A stretch of DNA of 64,000 nt from Alkaliphilus sp. B6464 (GCF_018141165.1 NZ_CP058557.1:2790001-2854000); one strand, 5' to 3'; counted from the stretch's first letter, positions 43,542 through 52,869 are shown. Made by a program: numbers and translations. Notes: generated by a model from the sequence alone, not told the origin.

Positions 43542-44711
43542 CTACTTTTTATTTTTGCTTCTTCCTAAAAAGTTTGTAAATTCTTGGCCGAAATTAGATA
43601 TCTTAGACTTCCATTCTGTACCTCCACTACTTAAAAACATAAACCCTACTCCTCCAATTACAATTACAGCTAAAACACCTAATATTCCCGCTCCTGATCC
43701 TTTATTGCTTTGTCCAGTGGATTGAGACGGTTTTACTTCCTTTACCACATTTGTCTTTTCTTCCTTAAATGTACCACCAAATAGTGCGGTTGTAATTACT
43801 TCTGATATATATCCAGCAGACTTTTCAGCTCTTTCTCTTGTATGTTTATAGGTACCCATTTCTAAAAGCATGGCCCTAGGTGTCAAATCTTGATTATAGT
43901 CGCCTTTTGCATAGAAAATATCCTTAATTAAACCTGGATGCATCTTATCTGCTACTGCCTTTACCTTCATTGCCATTTCCTCATTGGCCTTAAAATTTTG
44001 ATTCCTTCTTCCAACAACTAACCTTACCTTTGAAGTAGGGTCTCCATTAATTTCTGTTAAGTATTCTTCTGCAGGTACTGCGTCCCTGTGCACGTCAACT
44101 AATGCAGTAGGTTGGTGCTGTCTTATTAATTGCAGCGCAGTTCTACGTGATCTTTTATAGGCTCCTGCGTCGTGGGGGTCATGAGGTGTATTATCAAATA
44201 TTGCACTTACTCCATTGCCTTCAAACCCTTCTTTTAACTTTTCTGCTACTTTAAGTACACCACCAGCACCGACTATACTTTCAGTTCCATCAGAGGGTTC
44301 ATAGGATTCAGCAGTGTGGCTTGCATATATTCCTACTTTTCTTTTACTTTTATCGCCTTGTTCTGCCTGTGTCAATATTGCACTTATATCTATTTTTTGA
44401 TCTAGTGCCAGCTTTATATTAGCAAAAGCTTCTTCATCTATTTCTGGTAATGAAACATCTTCTACAAACTTTGCATAAGCAATATTAGTTTTCTTATTTA
44501 CCTTAGTTATCTTATACATTTTGTTATCACCACTTAAATATTGGTCATTCTTTGTAACTTCTCTAGCAGTTTTGAATAATAGTTCATTAGTATTAGAATC
44601 ATATACTCTGTAATATCCTGATTCTTTACTATACCAATCATCAGCTACTGCTATTTGTGCCATCAATGTAATTAATACTAATAATATACAAAAAAATCTA
44701 CTTTTCTTCAT
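43542..44711 (-). CDS. spoIIP: SpoIIP-family sporulation amidase
   Basis: A signal peptide or anchor (MKKSRFFCILLVLITLMAQI) precedes the SpoIIP amidase/endopeptidase domain at about residues 110-310. The domain shows KVGIYASHTAESYEP (metal-binding His), TALVDVHRDAVP and MLLEMGTYKHTRE (catalytic Glu). SpoIIP degrades peptidoglycan during septal thinning and engulfment with SpoIID/SpoIIM. A C-terminal hydrophobic segment (GILGVLAVIVIGGVGFMFL) is an extra. The ATG at 44709-44711 follows GAGGTGATAAGG and overlaps the DUF1614 end by 14 bases. This may be a paralog of the canonical spoIIP of the gpr locus. Confidence 0.88.
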   Translation of the reverse strand: MKKSRFFCILLVLITLMAQIAVADDWYSKESGYYRVYDSNTNELLFKTAREVTKNDQYLSGDNKMYKITKVNKKTNIAYAKFVEDVSLPEIDEEAFANIKLALDQKIDISAILTQAEQGDKSKRKVGIYASHTAESYEPSDGTESIVGAGGVLKVAEKLKEGFEGNGVSAIFDNTPHDPHDAGAYKRSRRTALQLIRQHQPTALVDVHRDAVPAEEYLTEINGDPTSKVRLVVGRRNQNFKANEEMAMKVKAVADKMHPGLIKDIFYAKGDYNQDLTPRAMLLEMGTYKHTRERAEKSAGYISEVITTALFGGTFKEEKTNVVKEVKPSQSTGQSNKGSGAGILGVLAVIVIGGVGFMFLSSGGTEWKSKISNFGQEFTNFLGRSKNKK

Positions 44712-45423
44712 CCTTATCACCTCTGGTCTCATCTGTTTTTATTTCAATTCTCTTTTCATTTTCACCTAGTGAGCTGACGAAATGTCCTTTATCAAAATGT
44801 AAGCGTTTTTTTTCTGTTCCTCCTTGTAGCTTTTCTCTAGTTTCTCCTACTATTTCTGCAATAAGTACGGCCAATATACCTGTAATAACTGTTGTATCTA
44901 CACCACCAGCTCCACCGAAGCGTGTCGGTGCAGGTATGTTATTAATATTATTCAAAATAAGCTGAATCAAATCACTAATTACAACTCCAACTACCCCAGC
45001 AATAAATGCACCTCTCCTAGATCTTCCCAATGCATAAGCTATTATAGCGCCTACAATAGGATAAACATAGTTAGGATCTATGGGTAGTTTCTCTGGCTCA
45101 GCAGGAAGTAGGTATCTCTGTACTAAATAAATAGCGACCCCTGCTGCTAATGCACCAATAATTGATCTTGCCTTTTCTTTTCCTGTTTCTGCTTTAATAA
45201 ATAGATAAATAGCTAATCCCATAGGTATCACAAATCCGCCAATATTAATAGACACTCTATTCGTTATATCAATATCGGGAATAAAAATCGTTGATACAAC
45301 TATTGCTATAAGTATAGCAAGCGCTGCTTTATCACTCAGTCTTAGCCTATCAAGTACTCTATGCCCTAATCCCATTAAAGTGAGTACTGCTACAACTACT
45401 AGTAAAATCATTCCTCCAGACAT
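44698..45423 (-). CDS. DUF1614 family membrane protein
   Basis: 241 residues with about six to seven membrane segments in the first 200 residues and a charged cytosolic tail. The Gly/Ala-rich blocks GIISALAAG-type and AFIAGVVGVVISDLIQLILN match DUF1614, found upstream of the SpoIIP-YIEGIA genes in spore formers. Function unknown; it could be a transporter-like or scaffold partner of SpoIIP. The ATG has a perfect AAGGAGGAATCAAG ribosome site, and the overlap with the next gene implies coupled translation. Confidence 0.82.
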   Translation of the reverse strand: MSGGMILLVVVAVLTLMGLGHRVLDRLRLSDKAALAILIAIVVSTIFIPDIDITNRVSINIGGFVIPMGLAIYLFIKAETGKEKARSIIGALAAGVAIYLVQRYLLPAEPEKLPIDPNYVYPIVGAIIAYALGRSRRGAFIAGVVGVVISDLIQLILNNINNIPAPTRFGGAGGVDTTVITGILAVLIAEIVGETREKLQGGTEKKRLHFDKGHFVSSLGENEKRIEIKTDETRGDKDEEK

Positions 45424-45550
45424 CTTGATTCCTCCTTGTAAAAAAGTAATTAACTAATTGAATTTTACAAAAACTAGCTACTTATGCTTCAATAATTAAT
45501 CATATAGTTTATTATTTTAGTTGAATTTATGTTTCCCTTACAATAATTAA

Positions 45551-45570
45551 ACTATACTAAAAGGTATAGT
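45551..45570. repeat. Small hairpin upstream of the DUF1614 gene
   Basis: ACTATAC pairs perfectly with GTATAGT around six bases. It lies between the phoR terminator and the DUF1614 start. Confidence 0.4.
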
Positions 45571-45594
45571 CTAATTTAAAATCTTATATAAAAA

Positions 45595-45620
45595 AAGATG
45601 CTCAAAAAAGTGAACATCTT
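45595..45620 (-). terminator. Terminator after the histidine kinase gene
   Basis: AAGATG-C-TC pairs with GA-A-CATCTT (one internal mismatch) around a run of A on the plus strand; on the minus strand TTTTTTATATAAG follows. It lies 20 bases past the kinase stop. Confidence 0.75.
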
Positions 45621-45639
45621 CTTAAATGACAGGTTAGTA

Positions 45640-47406
45640 TTAAATTTCTTTATTTACAGGAATTATCACAGTAAACTCTGTACCCTTTCCTTCTTCGCTA
45701 TTTACCTTGATTCTTCCATTTAATGATAATACTATATGTTTTACAATGGCTAATCCTAGACCTGTTCCTCCAACCTTTCTGCTTCTTGCTTTATCAACCC
45801 TATAAAATCTCTCAAAGAGTCTGCTAATATGCTTTTTAGGAATACCTATACCAGTATCTTTGACTATAATTATAATATTATTATATTTTTTATAGGCTAT
45901 TAATTGAACTTTACCACCTGGTGGAGTATACTTAATTGCATTATCTAATAAATTGATTATTAACTGTTTAAACCAATCTGCATTACCATATATAGTAGGT
46001 AAATTAAGATCAACTTCGGTATGCAATTCGATTTCTTTAGAATTTGCAATTGGTGTAATAAAATCAGCTACCTCCTTTAAAGTATCTCCAGGGAAAATTT
46101 CATGGATAATTAAGTTAGTTTCAATATTTTCTATTTCTGATAATGTTAAAATATCGTTTATTAAACGTTTTAATCTATCAGTTTCAATTTCTATTATATC
46201 TAAAAAACGCATTGTTACTTCTTCATCTTCAACGGCTCCTGTCTTTAATGTTTCAACAAATCCACTAATTGATGTAAGTGGAGTTTTTAGCTCGTGAGAA
46301 ACATTGGTGACAAAATCAGATCTCATCTTTTCTAATCTTCTAATTTCTGTAATATCTTCAATTAGTGCTACTGTTCCTAATGTTCTAATTGGATCATGAT
46401 CAAGTTGAATTGGATTAGTATGTATTTTTAGTACTTTTTTTTCAGGATAATTTATATTTATTTCAATACGACTTTTATTATTAGTAAATACTTCTATTAG
46501 CTGTCTATCTAATGAGTACTTATTTATGACCTCTAATATATCTCTGCCTAAAACATCATTAGTATTTACTTTAAAAAGATCTTCCGCTGATTGATTGAAT
46601 AATATAATATGTTGATTATTATCTATTGCTATAATTGGATTTATCATACTTGTTAGCAAAGCTTTAAACTTCGTATTACTATCAGATAATTGTACTATCG
46701 TATTTTCTAGATGATCTGCCATATGATTAAAATGATTAGCTAACTCCCCAATTTCATCATTTGACTGGACTTTAACTCTTCTATCGAATTTTCCATTGGC
46801 AATTTTTTTCGAAGCTTCTATTATTTGTTTAATTGGCTCCATTAGTTTACCAATAAATCTATATCCCAATAATAAGGCAGCTACTAAACTAAATAGAATT
46901 GACGCTCCAGTATAATAAAATAGTCGCTGGTTTATCTTATCTCTTTCTACAAGATCCATAGATAATCTTATTACCGCTATATTTTCAGCTTCTAAGTGTG
47001 ATGGCAATGCAATATATAACATATCTTCTTTTACAGTGCTACTGTAACGGATTTCCATGCCGATCTCACCATCCATAGCTTTTCTTACCTCTGGTCTATT
47101 TCCATGATTTTTAGCAGGCAAACTATTAGGCAATGTATCTGCTAGTACTTCCCCGTTTTTATCCATAATTGTTATTCTTGTACCAATTTTATTACCTAAA
47201 TCCTCCGATAGTCTCTGTAACTCTACAGTATTCGCCAGCTCTTTATTTTCATTAATTACACCCTCTATTAATTGTGCATTTGAAATCAATCTCTGTTCAA
47301 GTTCGTTAGTATAATTATTAGTTATAAGGCTTAATGAAAGAAATCCAGTTAACAATGTACTAACAAGCAGTATTAGAGTAAAAATAGCAAATATTTTTTT
47401 CTGCAT
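45640..47406 (-). CDS. phoR: PhoR-type sensor histidine kinase
   Basis: 588 residues in order: membrane segment (about 5-27), extracytoplasmic sensor domain (28-160), second membrane segment (about 162-182), HAMP linker (185-240) and PAS domain (about 250-350). The dimerisation/phosphorylation domain with VSHELKTPLTSISG (phospho-His) and an ATPase domain with NLLDNAIKYTPPGG, KDTGIGIPKKH and GGTGLGLAI follow. It partners the adjacent response regulator. Phosphate sensing is inferred from the PhoR-like architecture only; clostridial relatives respond to several signals. Confidence 0.9.
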   Translation of the reverse strand: MQKKIFAIFTLILLVSTLLTGFLSLSLITNNYTNELEQRLISNAQLIEGVINENKELANTVELQRLSEDLGNKIGTRITIMDKNGEVLADTLPNSLPAKNHGNRPEVRKAMDGEIGMEIRYSSTVKEDMLYIALPSHLEAENIAVIRLSMDLVERDKINQRLFYYTGASILFSLVAALLLGYRFIGKLMEPIKQIIEASKKIANGKFDRRVKVQSNDEIGELANHFNHMADHLENTIVQLSDSNTKFKALLTSMINPIIAIDNNQHIILFNQSAEDLFKVNTNDVLGRDILEVINKYSLDRQLIEVFTNNKSRIEININYPEKKVLKIHTNPIQLDHDPIRTLGTVALIEDITEIRRLEKMRSDFVTNVSHELKTPLTSISGFVETLKTGAVEDEEVTMRFLDIIEIETDRLKRLINDILTLSEIENIETNLIIHEIFPGDTLKEVADFITPIANSKEIELHTEVDLNLPTIYGNADWFKQLIINLLDNAIKYTPPGGKVQLIAYKKYNNIIIIVKDTGIGIPKKHISRLFERFYRVDKARSRKVGGTGLGLAIVKHIVLSLNGRIKVNSEEGKGTEFTVIIPVNKEI

Positions 47407-47414
47407 AATGTCAC

Positions 47415-48113
47415 CTACTTCATCTTATATCCTACTCCTCTTATTGTTTCAATATATTCGTTTGACTTATCATCCCCAATTTTTTTTCGTAAATGTCTAA
47501 TATGTACATCTACTGTTCTTGTCTCTCCAAAATATTCATATCCCCAAATTTCATCAAGTAAAAAGTTTCTAGATAATACCTTTCCCCTGTTCTCTGATAA
47601 TATTTTAAGAAGTTCAAACTCTTTATAGGTTAATTCTATTGGATCTCCATTAATAGTGACTATATGCTTTTCCGTATCGATAATCAAATTTTTTACACAT
47701 ATGATTTTTTCCATACTTTCCTGTCTACCTTCACTTCTTCTAAGCACCGCCTTTATTCTAGCTATTAGCTCTCTGACACTAAATGGCTTAGTTATATAGT
47801 CATCTGCACCTAACTCTAATCCTAGCACTCTGTCAGCTTCTTCACTTTTAGCAGTTAACATAATAATTGGTAGGTTTTCAAATTCATCTATTCTGTGAAG
47901 TCTTTTACACACTTCAATTCCACTCATTCCTGGAAGCATCAAGTCCAAGACTACTAGATCAACAGCATTATTCTGTACCATAGAAATACTTTCTTCTCCG
48001 TTATCACATAGCAAAACATTATATCCTTCTCTTTCTAGATTAAACTTAATTAGCTCTAAAATATGCTCTTCATCATCAATTACTAATATTGTTTTCTTAT
48101 ATTTTCGATTCAT
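47415..48113 (-). CDS. phoP: PhoP/PhoB-type response regulator
   Basis: A receiver domain with ILVIDDEEHI, the phosphorylated Asp in DLVVLDLMLPG and Lys in ITKPFSVREL is followed by an OmpR-type winged helix (ENRGKVLSRNFLLDEIWGY, RTVDVHIRHLRKKIG). At 232 residues the length is normal. The ATG at 48113 is chosen as TGAGGTGCGTA precedes it. It overlaps closely with the kinase gene and both sit downstream of pgeF. Confidence 0.92.
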   Translation of the reverse strand: MNRKYKKTILVIDDEEHILELIKFNLEREGYNVLLCDNGEESISMVQNNAVDLVVLDLMLPGMSGIEVCKRLHRIDEFENLPIIMLTAKSEEADRVLGLELGADDYITKPFSVRELIARIKAVLRRSEGRQESMEKIICVKNLIIDTEKHIVTINGDPIELTYKEFELLKILSENRGKVLSRNFLLDEIWGYEYFGETRTVDVHIRHLRKKIGDDKSNEYIETIRGVGYKMK

Positions 48114-48126
48114 TACGCACCTCACA

Positions 48127-48939
48127 TTATATTAATTGAATTATTGCACCCATTCTACCTGTATTACCTTTTTCCTTTCTATAGGAATAAAATAGATCTA
48201 AATTACAGCCTGTGCATAAACCCGATATTATAATATTTTCACTTAATAAACCTGCTTCTTCCAAAGTAATACGGTTAGCATTCCAAAGGTTAAGCTGATA
48301 CTTATATTCTTGCTTTGGAAATACAAATTTGGATGTATCTATAAAACTATTATTAAATTCATTGATTAGCCTTTGGTCTACCTCGTAGCAGCACTCCCCT
48401 ATAGATGGTCCTATTACTGCTATTATGTCTTTTGGATTTGATTCATACTCATGCATCATAACTTCTACTGTCTTCTTTCCTATCTTTAATCGAGTTCCTT
48501 TCCATCCAGCATGGCTTACGGCAATGACTTTCTTTGTAGGATCTACAAAAAATATAGGTACACAGTCAGCAAATATAGTCATTAAAGGGATGCCCTTAAC
48601 ATTTGTAACTAAACCATCTATCCCACTATAATCCCTTTCTTTGATGTAACCTTTTCCCTTATCTTCATTATTAACAACCTTAATTACATCGCTGTGCACT
48701 TGATCTGATATAACTAAGTTTTCATTATCCACCCCTACTGCCAATGTAAATTTCTCAATATTTTTTCTTACATTATTTTCACTATCCTCAGTTTTTAGAC
48801 CTAAATTTAAAGAATTATATGCACCTTCGCTAACCCCACCTATTCTAGTGCTAAATCCATGTTTAATAAATGGCATATTGTTGAACCTCTCAAAGGTTAT
48901 AAATTGAACTTCATTTTTATTTACAATATTATATTCCAT
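48127..48939 (-). CDS. pgeF: Peptidoglycan editing factor PgeF (YfiH/laccase-domain family)
   Basis: 270 residues with the family metal-site motifs: FSTRIGGVSEGAYNSLNLGL, FADCVPIFFVDP, HAGWKGT and IGPSIGECCYEV. E. coli YfiH removes L-Ser misincorporated into muropeptide; earlier names include laccase or polyphenol oxidase. GGGAGGAGTAGAG precedes the ATG. It stands between nrdR and the two-component genes. Confidence 0.93.
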   Translation of the reverse strand: MEYNIVNKNEVQFITFERFNNMPFIKHGFSTRIGGVSEGAYNSLNLGLKTEDSENNVRKNIEKFTLAVGVDNENLVISDQVHSDVIKVVNNEDKGKGYIKERDYSGIDGLVTNVKGIPLMTIFADCVPIFFVDPTKKVIAVSHAGWKGTRLKIGKKTVEVMMHEYESNPKDIIAVIGPSIGECCYEVDQRLINEFNNSFIDTSKFVFPKQEYKYQLNLWNANRITLEEAGLLSENIIISGLCTGCNLDLFYSYRKEKGNTGRMGAIIQLI

Positions 48940-48962
48940 CTCTACTCCTCCCTAAGCAATAA

Positions 48963-48990
48963 ATAAGAGCAAGAAAAGACCTGCTCTTAT
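48963..48990 (-). terminator. Terminator after nrdR
   Basis: ATAAGAGCA pairs perfectly with TGCTCTTAT around ten bases; on the minus strand TTATTGC follows, a modest U-tract. Confidence 0.6.
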
Positions 48991-49000
48991 AAAATACCCA

Positions 49001-49462
49001 TTATTGTGGTTTTTCACTTAAAATTTTTTTAACTTCATCCATAAAAGTATTTATATCTTTAAACTCTCTATAGACCGATGCAAATCTCACATAAGCAACC
49101 TCATCAAGATACTTAATTTTATCAATTACTAAGTTTCCTATTAGCTCTGTTGTAATTTCCCGCTCCATTGTATTATATATTTGCTTTTCTATTCCATCTA
49201 CTAATTGTTCGATATCTCTTAGCGATACAGGCCGTTTTTCACAGGACCTAATTACTCCATTTAATATTTTATTCCTATTATAAGGCTCCCTATTCCCATT
49301 TTTTTTAACTACTATCAATGGGATTTCATCAACTTTTTCATATGTAGTAAATCTTTTAGAGCATAGAATACATTCTCTTCTTCTTCTAATCGCTTGTCCT
49401 TCATCAGTTGGTCTGGAATCTACTACCTTTGATTCATGATGTGAGCAAAATGGACAATTCAT
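49001..49462 (-). CDS. nrdR: Transcriptional regulator NrdR
   Basis: Represses ribonucleotide reductase genes according to (d)ATP. The zinc ribbon [18 protein letters not shown] with [13 protein letters not shown] has its four cysteines, and the ATP-cone follows ([20 protein letters not shown]). 153 residues. The ATG at 49460-49462 follows GGAGGAACGATT. No nrd genes are in the window, so it acts in trans. Confidence 0.96.
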   Translation of the reverse strand: MNCPFCSHHESKVVDSRPTDEGQAIRRRRECILCSKRFTTYEKVDEIPLIVVKKNGNREPYNRNKILNGVIRSCEKRPVSLRDIEQLVDGIEKQIYNTMEREITTELIGNLVIDKIKYLDEVAYVRFASVYREFKDINTFMDEVKKILSEKPQ

Positions 49463-49576
49463 AATCGTTCCTCCTTCCATTTATCATAGGTTTAATATAA
49501 GCCCTTTACCCTAAACGACAAATCATTTTAAACTTATCTATATTATAATATAGTAAAATTTAGATGTCTAATTCTT

Positions 49577-49900
49577 TTAAAAAGTTTCAGAAGAAGATGT
49601 TGTTACTACTTTGGGTATATATATAACTTCCTCATCACCAGATGAAGCTTTTAAAGGCTCCGATCCATCTTTTATTTCGACTAATATTACGTCCTCACCA
49701 ATTTTTTTTATTTGATTCCATCTAATCTCAAATTCTAATTCTTTACTAAATAATCCTCTTAACCTTCCACTATCTGGAATTATAATGGCATTAATTTTAC
49801 CCTTTTGTAAATCAACTTCCATATCGGCAATCATCCCTATTCTTTTACCATCAGTTATATTAACTACTTCTTTTTCTGTTAAATCTGATGCTTTTATCAT
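49577..49900 (-). CDS. ymxH: YlmC/YmxH family PRC-barrel sporulation protein
   Basis: A 107-residue protein with a PRC-barrel core (MIKASDLTEKEVVNITDGKR, IGMIADMEVDLQKGKINAII) matching YlmC/YmxH. Such genes sit directly after sigG in clostridia. The exact role is unclear, but the conserved position next to sporulation sigma genes suggests a sporulation link. GGAGGAGATAAAGT precedes the ATG. Confidence 0.88.
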   Translation of the reverse strand: MIKASDLTEKEVVNITDGKRIGMIADMEVDLQKGKINAIIIPDSGRLRGLFSKELEFEIRWNQIKKIGEDVILVEIKDGSEPLKASSGDEEVIYIPKVVTTSSSETF

Positions 49901-49986
49901 ACTTTATCTCCTCCACTTTATAGATTGCATTTTGTCCTATATCTATATTTATATATGTTATATAAAAATTATTACAAAAATAAAAC

Positions 49987-50001
49987 CCCTCACTAGGAGG
50001 G
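49987..50001 (-). terminator. Terminator after sigG
   Basis: CCCTC and GAGGG pair around five bases directly behind the sigG stop codon; on the minus strand GTTTTATTTTT follows. Confidence 0.8.
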
Positions 50002-50002
50002 A

Positions 50003-50776
50003 TTAAATATGTTTTCTCATATGTCTTAAAGCTGTTTTTTCTAATCTAGATACTTGAGCTTGAGATATACCTATCTCATCTGCAACTTCCATTTGAGTTC
50101 TACCTTCAAAAAATCTTAAGGATAAAATATGTTTTTCTCTAGCATTTAGTTTTCTCATAGCTTCACGAAGTGCTATTCCATCAATCCAACATTCATCTTC
50201 GCTTTTTTCATCACTCACTTGATCCATAACATATATAGCATCACCACTATCTTGATAGATTGGTTCAAAAAGAGAAACAGGATCTTGGATAGCATCTAAA
50301 GCAAATACTACATCTTCTCTCGGTATATTTAATTCTTCAGCAATTTGTGCAATAGTTGGTTCTTTAGAATTTTTATTGATTAGTTGATCCCTTACTTGGA
50401 GAGCCTTATATGCTGTATCTCTTAATGATCTACTGACTCTGATCGAGTTGTTATCTCTTAAGTATCTACGTATTTCTCCAATAATCATAGGAACTGCATA
50501 TGTAGAAAAACGTACATTATGACTTAGATCAAAATTATCAATAGCCTTTATAAGACCTATACAACCAACTTGAAATAAATCATCGACGTGCTCTCCCCTA
50601 TTGTTAAATCTTTGGATTACACTCAATACTAGTCTCAAGTTTCCTTGAATAAACTCTTCTCTAGCACTATTATCACCCTTATGAATTCGATCAAACAATA
50701 CCCGCATCTGGCTATTCTTTAATACTGGTAATTCTGATGTGTTTACGCCGCAAATTTCAACCTTATTAATATGCAT
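50003..50776 (-). CDS. sigG: RNA polymerase sporulation sigma factor SigG
   Basis: Late forespore sigma factor. The N-terminus MHINKVEICGVNTSELPVLK is the diagnostic SigG opening. Region 2 shows DDLFQVGCIGLIKAIDNFDL and RFSTYAVPMIIGEIRRYLRD, and region 4 ends with QMEVADEIGISQAQVSRLEK. Length 257 is standard. It lies downstream of spoIIGA-sigE as in Bacillus, separated by a terminator and a second hairpin, so it has its own promoter. Confidence 0.97.
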   Translation of the reverse strand: MHINKVEICGVNTSELPVLKNSQMRVLFDRIHKGDNSAREEFIQGNLRLVLSVIQRFNNRGEHVDDLFQVGCIGLIKAIDNFDLSHNVRFSTYAVPMIIGEIRRYLRDNNSIRVSRSLRDTAYKALQVRDQLINKNSKEPTIAQIAEELNIPREDVVFALDAIQDPVSLFEPIYQDSGDAIYVMDQVSDEKSEDECWIDGIALREAMRKLNAREKHILSLRFFEGRTQMEVADEIGISQAQVSRLEKTALRHMRKHI

Positions 50777-50865
50777 TGTTTTTCAGTCCTTTCACTATGA
50801 ATTACCCCTTTAGTATTTTAGATTATTGACCATTTACCCGAAATTATACTGCTAAAATAAAAATT

Positions 50866-50903
50866 CCTACACTGCTATGTAGTGGTTACTATAGCAGTGT
50901 AGG
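50866..50903. repeat. Perfect 13-bp stem-loop between sigE and sigG
   Basis: CCTACACTGCTAT (50866-50878) pairs with ATAGCAGTGTAGG (50891-50903) around 12 bases; on the minus strand AATTTTTATTTTAG follows, so it may act as a second terminator. Confidence 0.7.
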
Positions 50904-50971
50904 TGCATCTGAAAATATTGCTACAGCTTAAAATCTATCACCAATCAGAAATTTGCTATTTTCTTATACAA

Positions 50972-50994
50972 AAAAAGCAGCAAAGCTGCTTTTT
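50972..50994 (-). terminator. Terminator overlapping the sigE stop
   Basis: AAAAAGCAGC pairs with GCTGCTTTTT around AAA and abuts the sigE stop codon at 50993; on the minus strand a run of T follows. Confidence 0.88.
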
Positions 50995-51727
50995 ACACCA
51001 AACGATTTATTTCTTTTTGTAATCTAGTTATAATCCTTTTTTCTAATCTTGAAATATAGGACTGTGAAATTCCTAAGATATCTGCAACCTCTTTTTGAGT
51101 CTTTTCTTGTCCAGTATTTAATCCGAATCTTAATTCCATTATTTTTCTTTCTCTTTTAGATAACTTTTCTAATGCTATCTTTAGCAGCTCCCTATCCACT
51201 TCTTCCTCTAAAAATTTATGTATAATATCATTCTCTGTTCCTAATATATCAGAAAGTAATAGCTCATTTCCATCCCAATCAATGTTTAGTGGCTCATCAA
51301 ATGAAACTTCCATTCTTACTTTACTATTTCTTCTTAGATACATTAAAATCTCATTTTCAATACATCGTGACGCATAGGTAGCAAGTTTAATATTTTTTTC
51401 TGGGTTAAATGTATTTACTGCCTTTATAAGTCCAATTGTACCTATAGAAATTAAATCTTCTATTCCTATTCCTGTGTTTTCAAACTTTCTAGCAATATAT
51501 ACCACTAAGCGTAAGTTTCTTTCAATTAAAATGGTTCTAACAGTACTTTCATCATCCTTAAGCTTAGCTATTAAAAAACTTTCTTCATCATTGCTTAAAG
51601 GTGGAGGTAAAGCCTCACTACCTCCTATATAATATAAACTATCTTCATTATAAAGCCTAACTTTCTTTAAAATTTTAATTAAATAATATCGATACATTAG
51701 CTTCATTTTGTTAATAATTTTATTCAA
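50993..51727 (-). CDS. sigE: RNA polymerase sporulation sigma factor SigE (pro-protein)
   Basis: Early mother-cell sigma factor, made as an inactive pro-protein. The hydrophobic/basic N-terminal pro-sequence ([20 protein letters not shown]) is cleaved by SpoIIGA. Region 2 ([21 protein letters not shown]) and region 4 ([20 protein letters not shown]) follow. The start is a TTG at 51725-51727, since TTGGAGGTATATAAA has its GGAGG eight bases before it. Encoded right after spoIIGA. Confidence 0.96.
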   Translation of the reverse strand: MNKIINKMKLMYRYYLIKILKKVRLYNEDSLYYIGGSEALPPPLSNDEESFLIAKLKDDESTVRTILIERNLRLVVYIARKFENTGIGIEDLISIGTIGLIKAVNTFNPEKNIKLATYASRCIENEILMYLRRNSKVRMEVSFDEPLNIDWDGNELLLSDILGTENDIIHKFLEEEVDRELLKIALEKLSKRERKIMELRFGLNTGQEKTQKEVADILGISQSYISRLEKRIITRLQKEINRLV

Positions 51728-51757
51728 TTTATATACCTCCAATTTCAATTTTGTATA

Positions 51758-51776
51758 GAAGGGTTTATAACCCTTC
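51758..51776 (-). repeat. Hairpin between spoIIGA and sigE
   Basis: GAAGGGTT pairs with AACCCTTC around TAT. It has no U-tract but resembles the hairpins near spoIVA and gpsA. As it lies inside the spoIIGA-sigE operon it might modulate read-through. Confidence 0.55.
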
Positions 51777-51783
51777 CTATTCG

Positions 51784-52674
51784 CTATATAATGTCTGGAT
51801 GTAATAACGCCATATAATCTCCAGTTTTAGACAGTTTCTTATGATAAATAGCAACGATTATTTCCTTAATATCCCTATTATGTTTATCATCATGGATTAG
51901 TACATTATCTGGCTTAAATCCAACTAACATTCCGTTTTCGGTACCTAGTGCTTGATAAGGTATTATTCTAAATCTTGTTATCCAATTGCTATCAACCAAT
52001 TGTTCAACTACTTGTTCAAAGTTAAACGCATGATTATTTAGAAAAACATCTTTAAGTTCAACAGGCAAAAGGCTTTTTATTGCATTATATTCTACAATTA
52101 TTACAGGATACTTACTAATTGGATCTGTTAACGAGTTACCCGTATCCACTATGCCTTTTAGATCTACTATCTCATCATTAATTTTAATTCTAACATTCAT
52201 TAATATTTTTTCTTTTGACAGCTGTTTCTGAATATAACCCCAACAAAATTGAATTAAAATATATCCTATGCCACAAGAAATAAATATGTTTTTTATTGAT
52301 ATATTTGTCATGTAAAAGATTCCATTACTTACAATTCCATTGAAGCTTGTGAAATAAAAAAGTGCAAAGCCTGCTCCTCCAAATACTAGTGTTATTAAAT
52401 AAAATATACCCATTAACCTAAAAAAGTCTTTGAAACGATATGGTGTGAAGGATAAAATAATTATTAACATGGAACAAGCAATCTTCATTAATATTGAAAA
52501 TAAAAAATATAGAGATGGAAAAAAAATAATAAATGCATATAAAGCTCCTAAGGAAGATGCTAAAATTAATTTTGTACGTTTAGTAGGGTATTTAGCAAAC
52601 TTACCTGTTAAAGATAATATTATATAATTCATAATAAAGTTTTCTAAAAATACATATTCAGCATATACAATCAT
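51784..52674 (-). CDS. spoIIGA: Sporulation sigma-E factor-processing peptidase SpoIIGA
   Basis: Membrane-bound aspartic protease that cleaves pro-SigE at the asymmetric septum. The N-terminal half has five hydrophobic segments ([20 protein letters not shown] and onward). The C-terminal catalytic domain shows the Asp motif [16 protein letters not shown] near residue 175. Length 296 is usual. AAGGGGGAGAGTT precedes the ATG. It forms an operon with sigE. Confidence 0.95.
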   Translation of the reverse strand: MIVYAEYVFLENFIMNYIILSLTGKFAKYPTKRTKLILASSLGALYAFIIFFPSLYFLFSILMKIACSMLIIILSFTPYRFKDFFRLMGIFYLITLVFGGAGFALFYFTSFNGIVSNGIFYMTNISIKNIFISCGIGYILIQFCWGYIQKQLSKEKILMNVRIKINDEIVDLKGIVDTGNSLTDPISKYPVIIVEYNAIKSLLPVELKDVFLNNHAFNFEQVVEQLVDSNWITRFRIIPYQALGTENGMLVGFKPDNVLIHDDKHNRDIKEIIVAIYHKKLSKTGDYMALLHPDII

Positions 52675-52742
52675 AACTCTCCCCCTTATAGGGACATAAT
52701 ATATTCTCTATAAAATTATTCATTTTTTTTGGATTTATGTAT

Positions 52743-52790
52743 ATTATATAGGATTGTATATTATTTTTTTGTCATTATCTGTAGTCGAAA
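52743..52790 (-). promoter_or_regulatory. Candidate spoIIG promoter with long spacing and a Spo0A-like box
   Basis: Minus strand ATGACA (52775-52770), then 21 bases, then TATAAT (52748-52743), 68 bases before spoIIGA. A sequence TAGTCGAA (plus 52782-52789), one mismatch from the 0A box TTGTCGAA, lies just upstream. Bacillus spoIIG also has an over-long spacer and 0A boxes there. Confidence 0.5.
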
Positions 52791-52869
52791 AACCACTTTG
52801 TATTATATTTTAGGTGGAAAAATGTTAATCAGAAAAGGCATCTTATATTATTAGATTGTGAGAAAAATA

